Source: Fodinibacter sp963730365 (GTDB taxonomy: Bacteria > Actinomycetota > Actinomycetes > Actinomycetales > Dermatophilaceae). From it: 64,000 nt of DNA. Where the stretch lies: contig CAVSRM010000011.1 in NCBI GenBank assembly GCA_963730365.1, positions 1 to 64,000 on the forward strand, written 5' to 3'. The position numbers were made by a program, and so were the translations under genes. The notes beneath the pieces are model-generated. The model did no database searches. It was not told where the DNA came from and was given only the letters and a program-made list of their open reading frames with translations. Shown piece after piece: positions 26,439 through 34,429 of the stretch. Every line of letters begins with the position of its first letter. Within the stretch, counting starts at the first letter, position 1.

Positions 26439-28127
26439 TCAGTCGGCGGCCCTGGTGGCCCTCTCGAGGTCGGACCGGATGCCGGCCAGGCGGGCCTGAG
26501 CCCGCGCACGCGCCGCCTGAAGGTCCTCGCCGGTGACCTGTTCGATGACCTCGAGGTAGACCTTGAGCTTCGGCTCGGTGCCCGACGGGCGCACGATGAT
26601 GCGCGACTCGTCATCCAGGAGGTACCGCAGACCCTCCGTGGGGGGCAGCCCACCGTCACCGCGGGCGAGGTCGTCGGCTCGCGCCACCGGCACGCCGGCG
26701 ACGACGGCCGGGGGGTTCTCGCGCAACCGCCCCATGATCGCGCCGATGAGCGAGAGGTCCTCGACCCGCACCGAGAAGGAGTCGGTCGCGTGCACCCCGT
26801 GCGTTCGCGCGAGGTCGTCGAGCCGACCGGCAAGCGAGCCACCCTGCGCCTTGAGCACCGCAGCCAGCTCGCTCACGAGAAGCGCGGCCGACACCCCGTC
26901 CTTGTCGCGAACGTGCACGGGGTCGACGCAGTAGCCCAGGGCTTCCTCGTAGCCGTAGCGCAGGCCCTCGACCCGGCCTATCCACTTGAACCCGGTGAGG
27001 GTCTCCTCGTGGCGCACCCCCGCCGCCCGGCACATCGTGGCGAGGAGGCGGGACGACACGATGGAGTTGGCGAACACGGCATCCGCGGAGTCGGGGGCCA
27101 CACCAGCCGCTAGCAGGTGCGAGCCGAGCAGGGCGCCGACCTCGTCGCCGCGGAGCATCCGCCACCCGCCGGGGCCGGGGATCGCCACGGCGCACCGGTC
27201 GGCGTCGGGGTCGTTGGCGATGACGAGGTCGGGGGCGGTCTGCTCGGCGAGCTCGAGCGCCGCGTCCATGGCGCCCGGTTCCTCGGGGTTGGGGAAGGAG
27301 ACCGTGGGGAACATCGGGTCGGGCTCGGCCTGCGAGGCCACCGGGATCGGTTCGGGGTAGCCCGCGGACACGAACGCCCGACGCACCGTCTCGGACCCGA
27401 CCCCGTGCAGGGCCGTGTGCACCACCGTGACGTCTCGCGGGGTGTCCGGCGCCACCACGGTCACGACGTCGGCGAGGTAGGACTCCAGGACCTCGTCGTC
27501 GAGGGTGTCCCACCCGTCGTCGGCCAGCGGCACAGTGGCCACGGACTCCACCGCCGCGATCTGCTTGGCGATGAGCCCGTCGACCGGTGGCACGATCTGC
27601 GATCCGTCACCGACGTAGACCTTGTAGCCGTTGTCCTCCGGCGGGTTGTGCGAGGCGGTGACCATCACGCCGGCGTCCGCGCCGAGGTGTCGGATCGCGT
27701 AGGCCAGCACCGGGGTGGGGAGCGGGGAGGGCAGCACGACCGCACGCCCTCCCATCCCGGTGACGACGGCGCAGGTGTCGCGGGCGAAGACGTCGGAGTT
27801 GGTGCGCGCGTCGAAACCCACGACGACGAAGGGGTGCGGGTCGAGGGTCTTGAGGTATGCCGTGAGCCCGGCCGCGGCGCGGATGACCACCGCCCGGTTC
27901 ATCCGGTTGGGCCCACCCCCGAGGTGTCCGCGCAGGCCGGCCGTGCCGAACTCCAGCAGCCCGGACATCGCGTCGGCGAGCTCTGCGCGGGCCGCCTCGT
28001 CCCCGGACTCCGCTCGTGCGGCGAGGCCACGCAGCTCCTCCCGCGTCTCGGGGTCCGGGTCGTCGTCGGCCCAGGCTCGGGCGGCGGCGAGGAGGTCGGT
28101 CAGGTGGGCGGCTGCGGCATCCGTCAT
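26439..28127 (-). CDS. pmmB: phosphosugar (phosphopento/phosphomanno) mutase
   Basis: A 562-residue alpha-D-phosphohexomutase superfamily enzyme. The phosphoserine loop is TASHNPP (S159), the metal loop ANDPDADRC lies near 317, and the phosphate-binding RPSGTEPK near the C-terminus. It matches the M. tuberculosis PmmB group, related to human PGM2, which acts on pentose-1-phosphates. Sitting 8 bp downstream of PNP and just upstream of deoC, it probably converts (deoxy)ribose-1-phosphate to the 5-phosphate here, since no deoB is visible. That function is inference from context. Confidence 0.85.
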   Translation of the reverse strand: MTDAAAAHLTDLLAAARAWADDDPDPETREELRGLAARAESGDEAARAELADAMSGLLEFGTAGLRGHLGGGPNRMNRAVVIRAAAGLTAYLKTLDPHPFVVVGFDARTNSDVFARDTCAVVTGMGGRAVVLPSPLPTPVLAYAIRHLGADAGVMVTASHNPPEDNGYKVYVGDGSQIVPPVDGLIAKQIAAVESVATVPLADDGWDTLDDEVLESYLADVVTVVAPDTPRDVTVVHTALHGVGSETVRRAFVSAGYPEPIPVASQAEPDPMFPTVSFPNPEEPGAMDAALELAEQTAPDLVIANDPDADRCAVAIPGPGGWRMLRGDEVGALLGSHLLAAGVAPDSADAVFANSIVSSRLLATMCRAAGVRHEETLTGFKWIGRVEGLRYGYEEALGYCVDPVHVRDKDGVSAALLVSELAAVLKAQGGSLAGRLDDLARTHGVHATDSFSVRVEDLSLIGAIMGRLRENPPAVVAGVPVARADDLARGDGGLPPTEGLRYLLDDESRIIVRPSGTEPKLKVYLEVIEQVTGEDLQAARARAQARLAGIRSDLERATRAAD

Positions 28128-28135
28128 GGGGAGGC

Positions 28136-28975
28136 TCAGATCCTCGCCACGACGGCGGCCAGGAGCCGGCCACAGCGCTCGGCGGCCGCACGGCCGGCCT
28201 CGAGTACCTCCCCGTGGTGCAGCGGGGTCTTCGAGATGCCCGCCGCGGGGTTGGTGACGAGCGAGATGCCGAGCACCTCGAGCCCGCTCTGCCGGGCGGC
28301 GATCGCCTCCAGCGAGGTGGACATCCCCACGAGGTCGCCACCGAGGATGCCGGCCATCCGCACCTCCGCCGGGGTCTCGTAGTGCGGTCCGCGGAACTGC
28401 ACGTAGACGCCCTCTTCGAGGTCGGGGTCGACCTCCGTGGCGATGGCGCGCAGGCGGGGGGAGTAGACGTCGGTGAGGTCGACGAAGTTCGCGCCCTCGA
28501 TGGGGGAGGTGGCCGTGAGGTTGATGTGGTCGGAGATGAGCACGGGCGTGCCGGGGGCCCAGTCCTCGCGCAGCCCGCCGCAGCCGTTGGTGATGACGAT
28601 GGTGGAGCAGCCGGCTGCCGCGGCGGTTCGCACGCCGTGCACGACCGCGCGCACCCCGTGACCCTCGTAGTAGTGCGTGCGGGTGCCGTAGACGAGGGCA
28701 CGCCGGCCGGTGTCGCCGATCGCCACGGAGCGCATGGTGCCCGTGTGGCCCTCGACCGCGGCAGCGGCGAAACCGGGTACGTCGGTGTTCTCGATGGTGG
28801 TGAGCGTCTCGCCGATGAGGTCGCCGGTCTGACCCCAGCCCGATCCCAGGACGAGCGCGATGTCGTGCTGTGCCACGCCGGTGCGCTCGCGGATCACCTC
28901 GGCGGCGGCCTCGGCGACCCCGAACGGGTCGGTCGCGGGATCGGAGAGGTCGGGTGCGGCGGCGGTGTCGGTCAC
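28136..28975 (-). CDS. purine-nucleoside phosphorylase
   Basis: Phosphorolyses (deoxy)inosine and (deoxy)guanosine to base and pentose-1-phosphate. The 279-residue protein is of the trimeric PNP class: phosphate-binding LGSGWG (about 44-49), RTHYYEGHG, GCGGLREDW, the catalytic-site region FRGPHYETPAEVRM, and SLVTNPAAGIS. GTG 28975 has TAGGGT (28988-28983) 7 bp upstream and no Shine-Dalgarno sequence, so it is leaderless. It heads a nucleoside catabolic unit with pmmB and supplies products from add. It equals Rv3307 (deoD/punA) by position. Confidence 0.93.
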   Translation of the reverse strand: MTDTAAAPDLSDPATDPFGVAEAAAEVIRERTGVAQHDIALVLGSGWGQTGDLIGETLTTIENTDVPGFAAAAVEGHTGTMRSVAIGDTGRRALVYGTRTHYYEGHGVRAVVHGVRTAAAAGCSTIVITNGCGGLREDWAPGTPVLISDHINLTATSPIEGANFVDLTDVYSPRLRAIATEVDPDLEEGVYVQFRGPHYETPAEVRMAGILGGDLVGMSTSLEAIAARQSGLEVLGISLVTNPAAGISKTPLHHGEVLEAGRAAAERCGRLLAAVVARI

Positions 28976-29171
28976 GAAGGGCACCCTAGCGAGGCCCGGG
29001 TCGAGAGCGCACGGGACGGGTGCGGCCCGCAGGCGGCCGGACAGGTGCCCGAGGAGGCCGTTCGGCGACATCCGTCGAAACTTTGTCGAATGAAGTGCAT
29101 CCACCCGGGGGAGTGCTGCGGAAGTAGGGGTGTCAGGCACACACCACGTACTTCTCTCGAAAGGTCCTCCG

Positions 29172-29753
29172 ATGCGACGCATTCTCCCTGTGGCAGCAGT
29201 CCTCGCTCTCGCCCTCACCACCGCCGCCTGCGGTAGCGACGACACCTCCGAAGACACCGCAACGACCGCGGCCACCTCGGCAGCCGCGACCCCCAGCCCC
29301 TCCGAGAGCGCGAGCGCCGAGGCGATGGACATCGTCGACACCGCCGTGGCGGCGGGCGACTTCACGACGCTCGCGACCGCGCTCACCGAGGCCGAGCTCG
29401 TCGAGACCCTCAAGGGTCCCGGTCCGTTCACCGTCTTCGCGCCGACCGACGAGGCCTTCGCGGCGCTCCCCGAGGGCACCCTCGACACCCTCCTCGAGGA
29501 CCCGACGGGTGACCTCCAGGGCATCCTCACCTACCACGTCGTGCCCGGGACGGTCATGGCCGCTGACGTCGTCGGACTCGACGGCCAGGAGGTCGAGACC
29601 GTCAACGGCGCCAAGCTCACCGTCGAGGTCGACGGCGACACGGTCTCGCTCATCGACGTGGGCGGCAACAAGGTGACCGTCACGACCACCGACATCGAGG
29701 CCAGCAACGGCGTCATCCACGTCATCGACGGTGTGCTCCTGCCCACCAGCTGA
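29172..29753 (+). CDS. FAS1 (fasciclin) domain lipoprotein
   Basis: A 193-residue exported lipoprotein. The signal peptide MRRILPVAAVLALALTTAAC ends in the lipobox Cys (20), followed by a Ser/Thr/Ala linker to about 52 and one FAS1 domain with the H1 motif PFTVFAPTDEAF (about 91-102) and the H2-like ILTYHVVPG and GVIHVIDGVLLP. FAS1 proteins act in adhesion or surface interactions (compare MPT70/MPT83). GAAAGG at about 29159-29164 supports ATG 29172. Upstream, ACATCC (29068-29073) and TCGAAT (29086-29091) recall SigK-type elements, but the 12-bp spacing is too short. A strong hairpin follows at 29789. Confidence 0.92.
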   Translation: MRRILPVAAVLALALTTAACGSDDTSEDTATTAATSAAATPSPSESASAEAMDIVDTAVAAGDFTTLATALTEAELVETLKGPGPFTVFAPTDEAFAALPEGTLDTLLEDPTGDLQGILTYHVVPGTVMAADVVGLDGQEVETVNGAKLTVEVDGDTVSLIDVGGNKVTVTTTDIEASNGVIHVIDGVLLPTS

Positions 29754-29788
29754 CGCGGTCCGCGCCCTTCGCGCGGCAGGATGACCCC

Positions 29789-29821
29789 GGTGCCCGGCAC
29801 GCTCCACGCGTGCCGGGCACC
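29789..29821 (+). terminator. hairpin after the FAS1 lipoprotein gene
   Basis: A perfect 14-bp stem (29789-29802 with 29808-29821) around a 5-nt loop TCCAC, 36 bp past the stop. There is no T run, as is usual for high-G+C terminators. The rest of the 29754-29934 gap shows nothing else. Confidence 0.75.
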
Positions 29822-29934
29822 GGCGTGCGCGCTGGGGGCCGGTGGGTCGTCGCAGTGGCGGCACGTCCCCCGTGGTCCGACCTCGTGGCCGCCAGTGCGT
29901 CGGCGGAGCGGACCACCGCTCCGGGGATGGTTGG

Positions 29935-31347
29935 ATGGGAGCCGTGAGCGCACGGTCGAGCAGAGTCGTCATCCTCGGTGGGGGACCCGGGGGCTACGAG
30001 GCTGCCCTCGTCGCCGCCCACCTGGGCGCCGAGGTCACCATCGTCGAGCGTGACGGGCTCGGGGGCGCGGCAGTGCTCACCGACTGCGTACCGAGCAAGA
30101 CGCTGATCGCCACCGCCGACTACATGAGCGAGTTCGAGACCGCGGCGGACCTCGGCGTGCACCTGGAGGATGAGAAGGGCCAGGCCGTGGCGGATGCCGT
30201 CGCCGACCTCAGCGAGGTCAACCGCCGCGTCCTCGAGCTGGCCGAGGCCCAGAGCGACGACATCCGGACCCGCCTCACCGAGGTCGGGGTGAGGGTGGTG
30301 AGCGCGGCGGGGTCGCTCGTGTCACCGACGCTGGTGCGCGCCCAGACCGAGGACGGGCCGGAGGACTTCGAGGCCGACGTCGTCCTGGTCGCCACCGGCG
30401 CCACCCCGAGGACCATGGACACCGCGCGGCCCGACGGCGAGCGCATCCTCACCTGGCAGCAGATCTACGACCTCGACGTGCTTCCCGAGCGGCTCGTCGT
30501 GGTCGGCTCGGGGGTGACCGGCGCGGAGCTCGCTCAGGCCTACCTCGGGCTGGGCTCCGAGGTCGTGCTCGTCTCCTCCCGCGACCGGGTGCTTCCCGGT
30601 GAGGACACCGACGCGGCCCAGGTCATCGAGGACGTCTTCACCAAGCGTGGCATGGAGGTGCTGGACAGGTCTCGGATGGCCGCCGTCGAGCGCACCGCCG
30701 ACGGGGTGCTCGTCCGCCTGGAGGACGGCCGGGAGGTCGAGGGGACCCACGCGCTCCTCGCCGTGGGGTCGGTGCCGCAGACCAGCGGCATCGGGCTGGA
30801 GGAGAGTGGTGTGGAGCTCACGCCGTCGGGTCACATCGAGGTCGACAAGGTCTCGCGCACCTCGGTGCGGGGCGTCTACGCCGCGGGGGACTGCACCGGC
30901 GTGCTGCCCCTCGCGTCGGTGGCCGCCATGCAGGGCCGGATCGCCATGTCGCACGCGCTCGGCGACGCGGTCGCCCCGCTGAACCTCGACGTCGTGTCGG
31001 CGAACGTCTTCACCGACCCCGAGATCGCGACGGTGGGTGTCTCCCAGAAGGACGTCGACGAGGAGAAGGTCGACGCCGAGGTGCTCATGCTGCCGCTGTC
31101 GCGCAACGCCCGCGCCAAGATGCTCGGCATCACCGACGGGTTCGTCAAGCTCTTCGCCCAGAAGGGGTCCGGAGCGGTCATCGGCGGAGTCGTCGTCGCA
31201 CCGCGGGCATCCGAGCTGATCTTCCCCGTGACGCTCGCCGTGCAGCACCGGCTCAACGTCGACCAGGTCGCATCGACCTTCACGGTCTACCCGTCGCTGA
31301 GCGGGTCCATCGCCGAGGCGGCTCGCCGCCTGCACCCCACCGACTGA
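29935..31347 (+). CDS. lpdA: NAD(P)H:quinone oxidoreductase LpdA-like flavoprotein
   Basis: A 470-residue member of the pyridine nucleotide-disulfide oxidoreductase family with FAD-binding VVILGGGPGGYEAALVA (about 11-27), NAD-binding VVVGSGVTGAELA and the late FAD motif GVYAAGDCTGV. The redox-active CxxxxC is absent: the place reads GGAAVLTDCVPSK with one Cys. This is the mark of M. tuberculosis LpdA (Rv3303c), an NAD(P)H-quinone reductase rather than a lipoamide dehydrogenase. The start is ATG 29935 or GTG 29944; the latter follows GGGAG closely. The frame is open further upstream without family sequence. Confidence 0.88.
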   Translation: MGAVSARSSRVVILGGGPGGYEAALVAAHLGAEVTIVERDGLGGAAVLTDCVPSKTLIATADYMSEFETAADLGVHLEDEKGQAVADAVADLSEVNRRVLELAEAQSDDIRTRLTEVGVRVVSAAGSLVSPTLVRAQTEDGPEDFEADVVLVATGATPRTMDTARPDGERILTWQQIYDLDVLPERLVVVGSGVTGAELAQAYLGLGSEVVLVSSRDRVLPGEDTDAAQVIEDVFTKRGMEVLDRSRMAAVERTADGVLVRLEDGREVEGTHALLAVGSVPQTSGIGLEESGVELTPSGHIEVDKVSRTSVRGVYAAGDCTGVLPLASVAAMQGRIAMSHALGDAVAPLNLDVVSANVFTDPEIATVGVSQKDVDEEKVDAEVLMLPLSRNARAKMLGITDGFVKLFAQKGSGAVIGGVVVAPRASELIFPVTLAVQHRLNVDQVASTFTVYPSLSGSIAEAARRLHPTD

Positions 31348-31433
31348 GCGGACGGCAGTCACGCGCCGGACTCCCCGTGCCGGCTCCTGACGGCCCGGAG
31401 GCCGGGTCGTGGGCCACGCGTGGGACGATGGAA

Positions 31434-31449
31434 CCACCTTGAAAGGTGG
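31434..31449 (+). promoter_or_regulatory. hairpin covering the ribosome binding site of the 31460 gene
   Basis: CCACCTT (31434-31440) and AAGGTGG (31443-31449) form a perfect 7-bp stem. AAGGTGG is also the only Shine-Dalgarno candidate for ATG 31460, 10 nt downstream, so the stem would hide it. Two bases are left as loop, so the closing pair or two would have to open. Confidence 0.5.
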
Positions 31450-31459
31450 GTGTGTCCGA

Positions 31460-31930
31460 ATGGACTGCGCAGCACTGCTCCTGAAGTCCCGGTCGAGCAT
31501 CATCGAGGAGAGCTACACCGTCCTCGAGAGCTCGCACATCCGCCATTACGAAGCCGCCGGGGAGGTGTTCACCCGGGACCGTCTCGCGGGACTGTTCGAC
31601 CTCGTGGTCACAGCTATCGGCGATCGCGATCTTTCCGCCGTGAGCTCCTACGCAGTGACGGTGGCCGAAGAGCGCTTCGGGCAGGGCTTCGACATCAGCG
31701 AGGTGCAGGCGGCGTTCAATGCGCTCGAGGAGTCGATGTGGCGGCAGATCGTCGCGGAGGCTGCTCCCGACGAGCTCGCAGAGGCGACCGGCCTGCTCAG
31801 CACCGTTCTCGGCTTCGGCAAGGACGTACTGGCCCGGACCTACGTGTCGCTGGCCTCCCAGCGCCACGTGCCCACACTCGACCTCAGCGCGATGTTCGCC
31901 GGCACCCAGGCGCGCCCGGACATCGAGTAG
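31460..31930 (+). CDS. RsbRD-N-like all-helical regulatory protein
   Basis: A 156-residue, probably all-helical protein. The stretch LFDLVVTAIGDRDLSAVSSY with AEERFGQGFDISEVQAAFNALEE resembles the N-terminal domain of RsbRD-type stressosome and PucR-like regulators. No DNA-binding or STAS domain is attached. It is a lone sensory or scaffold domain; I cannot name a partner. ATG 31460 is favoured by AAGGTGG at 31443-31449. The family match is from memory and moderate. It has no operon partner; the 190-bp gap after it shows no further gene. Confidence 0.5.
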   Translation: MDCAALLLKSRSSIIEESYTVLESSHIRHYEAAGEVFTRDRLAGLFDLVVTAIGDRDLSAVSSYAVTVAEERFGQGFDISEVQAAFNALEESMWRQIVAEAAPDELAEATGLLSTVLGFGKDVLARTYVSLASQRHVPTLDLSAMFAGTQARPDIE

Positions 31931-32120
31931 GTCGAGGAGATCACGCTCCCGACCGGTGGCACGTCAGGCATCGAGTGCGCCAGGTCGTCCTCAGCGCCGG
32001 CGCGGCTGATCAGCCGGTTGCCCGCGCGGCATCCGATGGCACGATCGACCCCATCGGGTCTGCCGACAGGCAGGATGGACGGTGCCGTGGGTCGACCGCG
32101 GGAACCCTCAGGAGGACCAG

Positions 32121-32432
32121 ATGAAGATCATCCGCACCGCAGCCCTCGTGGCCCTCGCGACGGCCGCCGTCTCCAAGGCCAAGGAGTATGCCCGCGACAA
32201 CCCGGCACAGGCCTCGGAGACCCTCGACAAGGTTGAGGCCTTCGTGCGTGACAAGGCCGGCCCGACGTACTCGGACAAGGTCGGTGCGGGCAGTAGCGCC
32301 CTGCGCAGGAGCCTGGGGCTCAGGACCGGCCCCGCCGACGCGACCGCGCCGAGCGCCGGCACGTCATCCGGCTCGACCACGCCACCGAGGACGGGCGACA
32401 CGTCGACCTCGGGCTTCGACCCCGCCATCTGA
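32121..32432 (+). CDS. MT0933-like antitoxin family small protein
   Basis: A 103-residue protein. After a hydrophobic N-terminus (IIRTAALVALATAA) it reads KAKEYARDNPAQASETLDKV, then DKAGPTYSDKVGAGSSALRR, the pattern of the MT0933/Rv0909 antitoxin-like family (repeated K/D-rich amphipathic helices with TYSDK). A low-complexity Thr/Ser/Pro tail ends the protein. AGGAGG (32110-32115) supports ATG 32121. No toxin gene is adjacent, so an antitoxin role is doubtful; many family members are orphan stress-type proteins. Confidence 0.65.
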   Translation: MKIIRTAALVALATAAVSKAKEYARDNPAQASETLDKVEAFVRDKAGPTYSDKVGAGSSALRRSLGLRTGPADATAPSAGTSSGSTTPPRTGDTSTSGFDPAI

Positions 32433-32471
32433 CCCGGAGCCCCTGACCCCGCACCTGCCGGCCGGGCCCCG

Positions 32472-32539
32472 CCCGTCGAGTGAACAGAACACGCCGCCTG
32501 CGAATCAGCGCGGACGGCGTGTTCTGTTCACTCGACGGG
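32472..32539. repeat. intergenic hairpin repeat, copy 2
   Basis: Perfect 25-bp arms at 32472-32496 and 32515-32539 with an 18-nt loop (32497-32514). The arms are identical in sequence to copy 1. It lies between the convergent MT0933-like gene and accA3, again suiting a bidirectional terminator. Confidence 0.9.
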
Positions 32540-32561
32540 TTGGAGCCCGTCGGGCAGGTGC

Positions 32562-34340
32562 TCAGGCGTCCTTGATCTCGCAGATGACGGCGCCGTTCGT
32601 GACGGTCGCGCCGACCTCCGCGGAGAGCCCGGAGACGGTTCCCGCCCGGTGCGCGGTGATCGGCTGCTCCATCTTCATCGCCTCGAGCACCACGACGAGG
32701 TCACCCTCGGCAACGGCGGCCCCGTCCTCGACGGCGATCTTGACGATCGTGCCCTGCATCGGTGCGGTGAGGGAGTCGCCGGATGCCGCGGCACCGGATG
32801 AGCCGGACCCGGACCTGCGGGGGGCCTTCTTCCGGGTCGATCCTCCACCCGAACCGCCCCCGCCCAGCGAGAGGTCGCCGGGCAGCGACACCTCGAGCCG
32901 CTTGCCCCCCACCTCGACGACGATGCTCTGCCGCGGCTCGACCTCGGCGGCGTCGCCGGAGGCACCGGCATACGCGTCGATGTCGTTGACGAACTCCGTC
33001 TCGATCCACCGGGTGTGGATGGTGAACGGCTCCTGCGGGTCGCTCGGGGCGAACGCGGGGTCGGCCACGACCTTGCGGTGGAAGGGCGTCACCGTGGGCA
33101 TGCCCTCGATGACGAGCTCGTCGAGGGCTCGGCGGGCCCGTTCGATCGCCTGCTGGCGGGTGTGTCCGGTGACGACGAGCTTGGCGATCATCGAGTCGAA
33201 CGCCCCGGCGATGGTGTCGCCCTCGAGGATGCCCGAGTCCCAGCGGACTCCCGGCCCCTGGGGGACGACCATCCGAGAGACGGTGCCCGGCGCCGGGAGG
33301 AAGCCGCGACCGGCGTCCTCGCCGTTGATCCGGAACTCGATCGAGTGCGCGTGCGGCTCGGGGTCGGGGTAGGTCAGTGCCTCGCCGTCGGCGATGCGGA
33401 ACTGCTCCCGCACGAGGTCGATGCCCGTGACCTCCTCGGAGACCGGGTGCTCGACCTGGAGGCGGGTGTTGACCTCGAGGAAGGAGATGTCGCCGGCCGG
33501 GCCGACGAGGAACTCGCAGGTGCCGGCGCCGACGTAGCCGGCTCGGCGCAGGATCTCCTTGGAGGCGCGCAGCAGCTCGGTGTGCTGCTCCTCGGTGATG
33601 AACGGGGCCGGAGCCTCCTCGACGAGCTTCTGGTTGCGGCGCTGAAGCGAGCAGTCACGAGTGGAGACGATGACGACGTTGCCGTGCTGGTCGGCCAGGC
33701 ACTGGGTCTCGACGTGTCGGGGGTGGTCGAGGAAACGCTCGACGAAGCACTCGCCGCGACCGAAGGCGGTCACCGCCTCGCGGACGGCCGAGTCGTAGAG
33801 CTCGGGGATCTCCTCGAGGGTGCGGGCCACCTTGAGGCCGCGCCCGCCGCCGCCGTACGCCGCCTTGATGGCCACCGGCAGGCCGTGCTCCTGAGCGAAG
33901 ACCACGACCTCGTCGGGGCCCGAGACGGGGTCGGTGGTGCCCGGCACGAGCGGGGCGTTGGCCGCGAGGGCGATGTGCCTGGCCTTCACCTTGTCCCCGA
34001 GGCTGTCGATCGCCTCCGGGCCGGGGCCGATCCAGACCAGTCCGGAGTCGATCACCTTCTGCGCGAAGCCGGCGTTCTCGGCCAGGAAGCCGTAGCCGGG
34101 GTGCACGGCATCGGCACCGGCCCGGTGGGCGATCTCGATGAGCTTGTCCTGGAGCAGGTAGGAGTCACCCGGCGTGCTGCCGCCCAGCGCGTGGGCCTCG
34201 TCGGCGACCTTGACGTGCAGGGCGTCGCGGTCGGGCTCGGCGTAGACGGCGACGGAGCCGATGCCGGAGTCCCTGCAGGCGCGGGCGATCCGGACGGCGA
34301 TCTCGCCACGGTTGGCAATGAGGACCTTGCTGATGGCCAT
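32562..34340 (-). CDS. accA3: acyl-CoA carboxylase alpha subunit (biotin carboxylase + BCCP)
   Basis: A 592-residue fusion of ATP-grasp biotin carboxylase (about 1-450) and a C-terminal biotin carrier domain. It carboxylates its own biotin for transfer by AccD-type beta subunits, giving malonyl- or methylmalonyl-CoA. Seen: KVLIANRGEIAVRI at the N-terminus, ATP-binding AAYGGGGRGLKV, FLEVNTRLQVEHPV, a Gly/Ser/Lys linker near 490-515, and the biotinylation motif EAMKMEQ with Lys at about 556. BirA and two beta subunits are encoded in this window. TAGGCT (34353-34348) is 7 bp before the ATG, so it is leaderless. Confidence 0.95.
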   Translation of the reverse strand: MAISKVLIANRGEIAVRIARACRDSGIGSVAVYAEPDRDALHVKVADEAHALGGSTPGDSYLLQDKLIEIAHRAGADAVHPGYGFLAENAGFAQKVIDSGLVWIGPGPEAIDSLGDKVKARHIALAANAPLVPGTTDPVSGPDEVVVFAQEHGLPVAIKAAYGGGGRGLKVARTLEEIPELYDSAVREAVTAFGRGECFVERFLDHPRHVETQCLADQHGNVVIVSTRDCSLQRRNQKLVEEAPAPFITEEQHTELLRASKEILRRAGYVGAGTCEFLVGPAGDISFLEVNTRLQVEHPVSEEVTGIDLVREQFRIADGEALTYPDPEPHAHSIEFRINGEDAGRGFLPAPGTVSRMVVPQGPGVRWDSGILEGDTIAGAFDSMIAKLVVTGHTRQQAIERARRALDELVIEGMPTVTPFHRKVVADPAFAPSDPQEPFTIHTRWIETEFVNDIDAYAGASGDAAEVEPRQSIVVEVGGKRLEVSLPGDLSLGGGGSGGGSTRKKAPRRSGSGSSGAAASGDSLTAPMQGTIVKIAVEDGAAVAEGDLVVVLEAMKMEQPITAHRAGTVSGLSAEVGATVTNGAVICEIKDA

Positions 34341-34429
34341 GCCCGGGAGCCTATCGGTATGCCGTGGGGCTGGCTCGCGCGAGGGAGTGCTCCGAAGGTG
34401 AGGTGGGCCACGCTGGGCGGAAGACGCCC

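Noticed and set aside
29068..29091. A SigK promoter for the FAS1 lipoprotein gene
   Set aside because: ACATCC and TCGAAT are similar to SigK elements, but the spacing is 12 bp instead of about 16-17, and no sigK or rskA gene is present here.
29935..31347. Dihydrolipoamide dehydrogenase
   Set aside because: The redox-active disulfide is missing (only one Cys in the motif), pointing to the quinone-reductase LpdA type.
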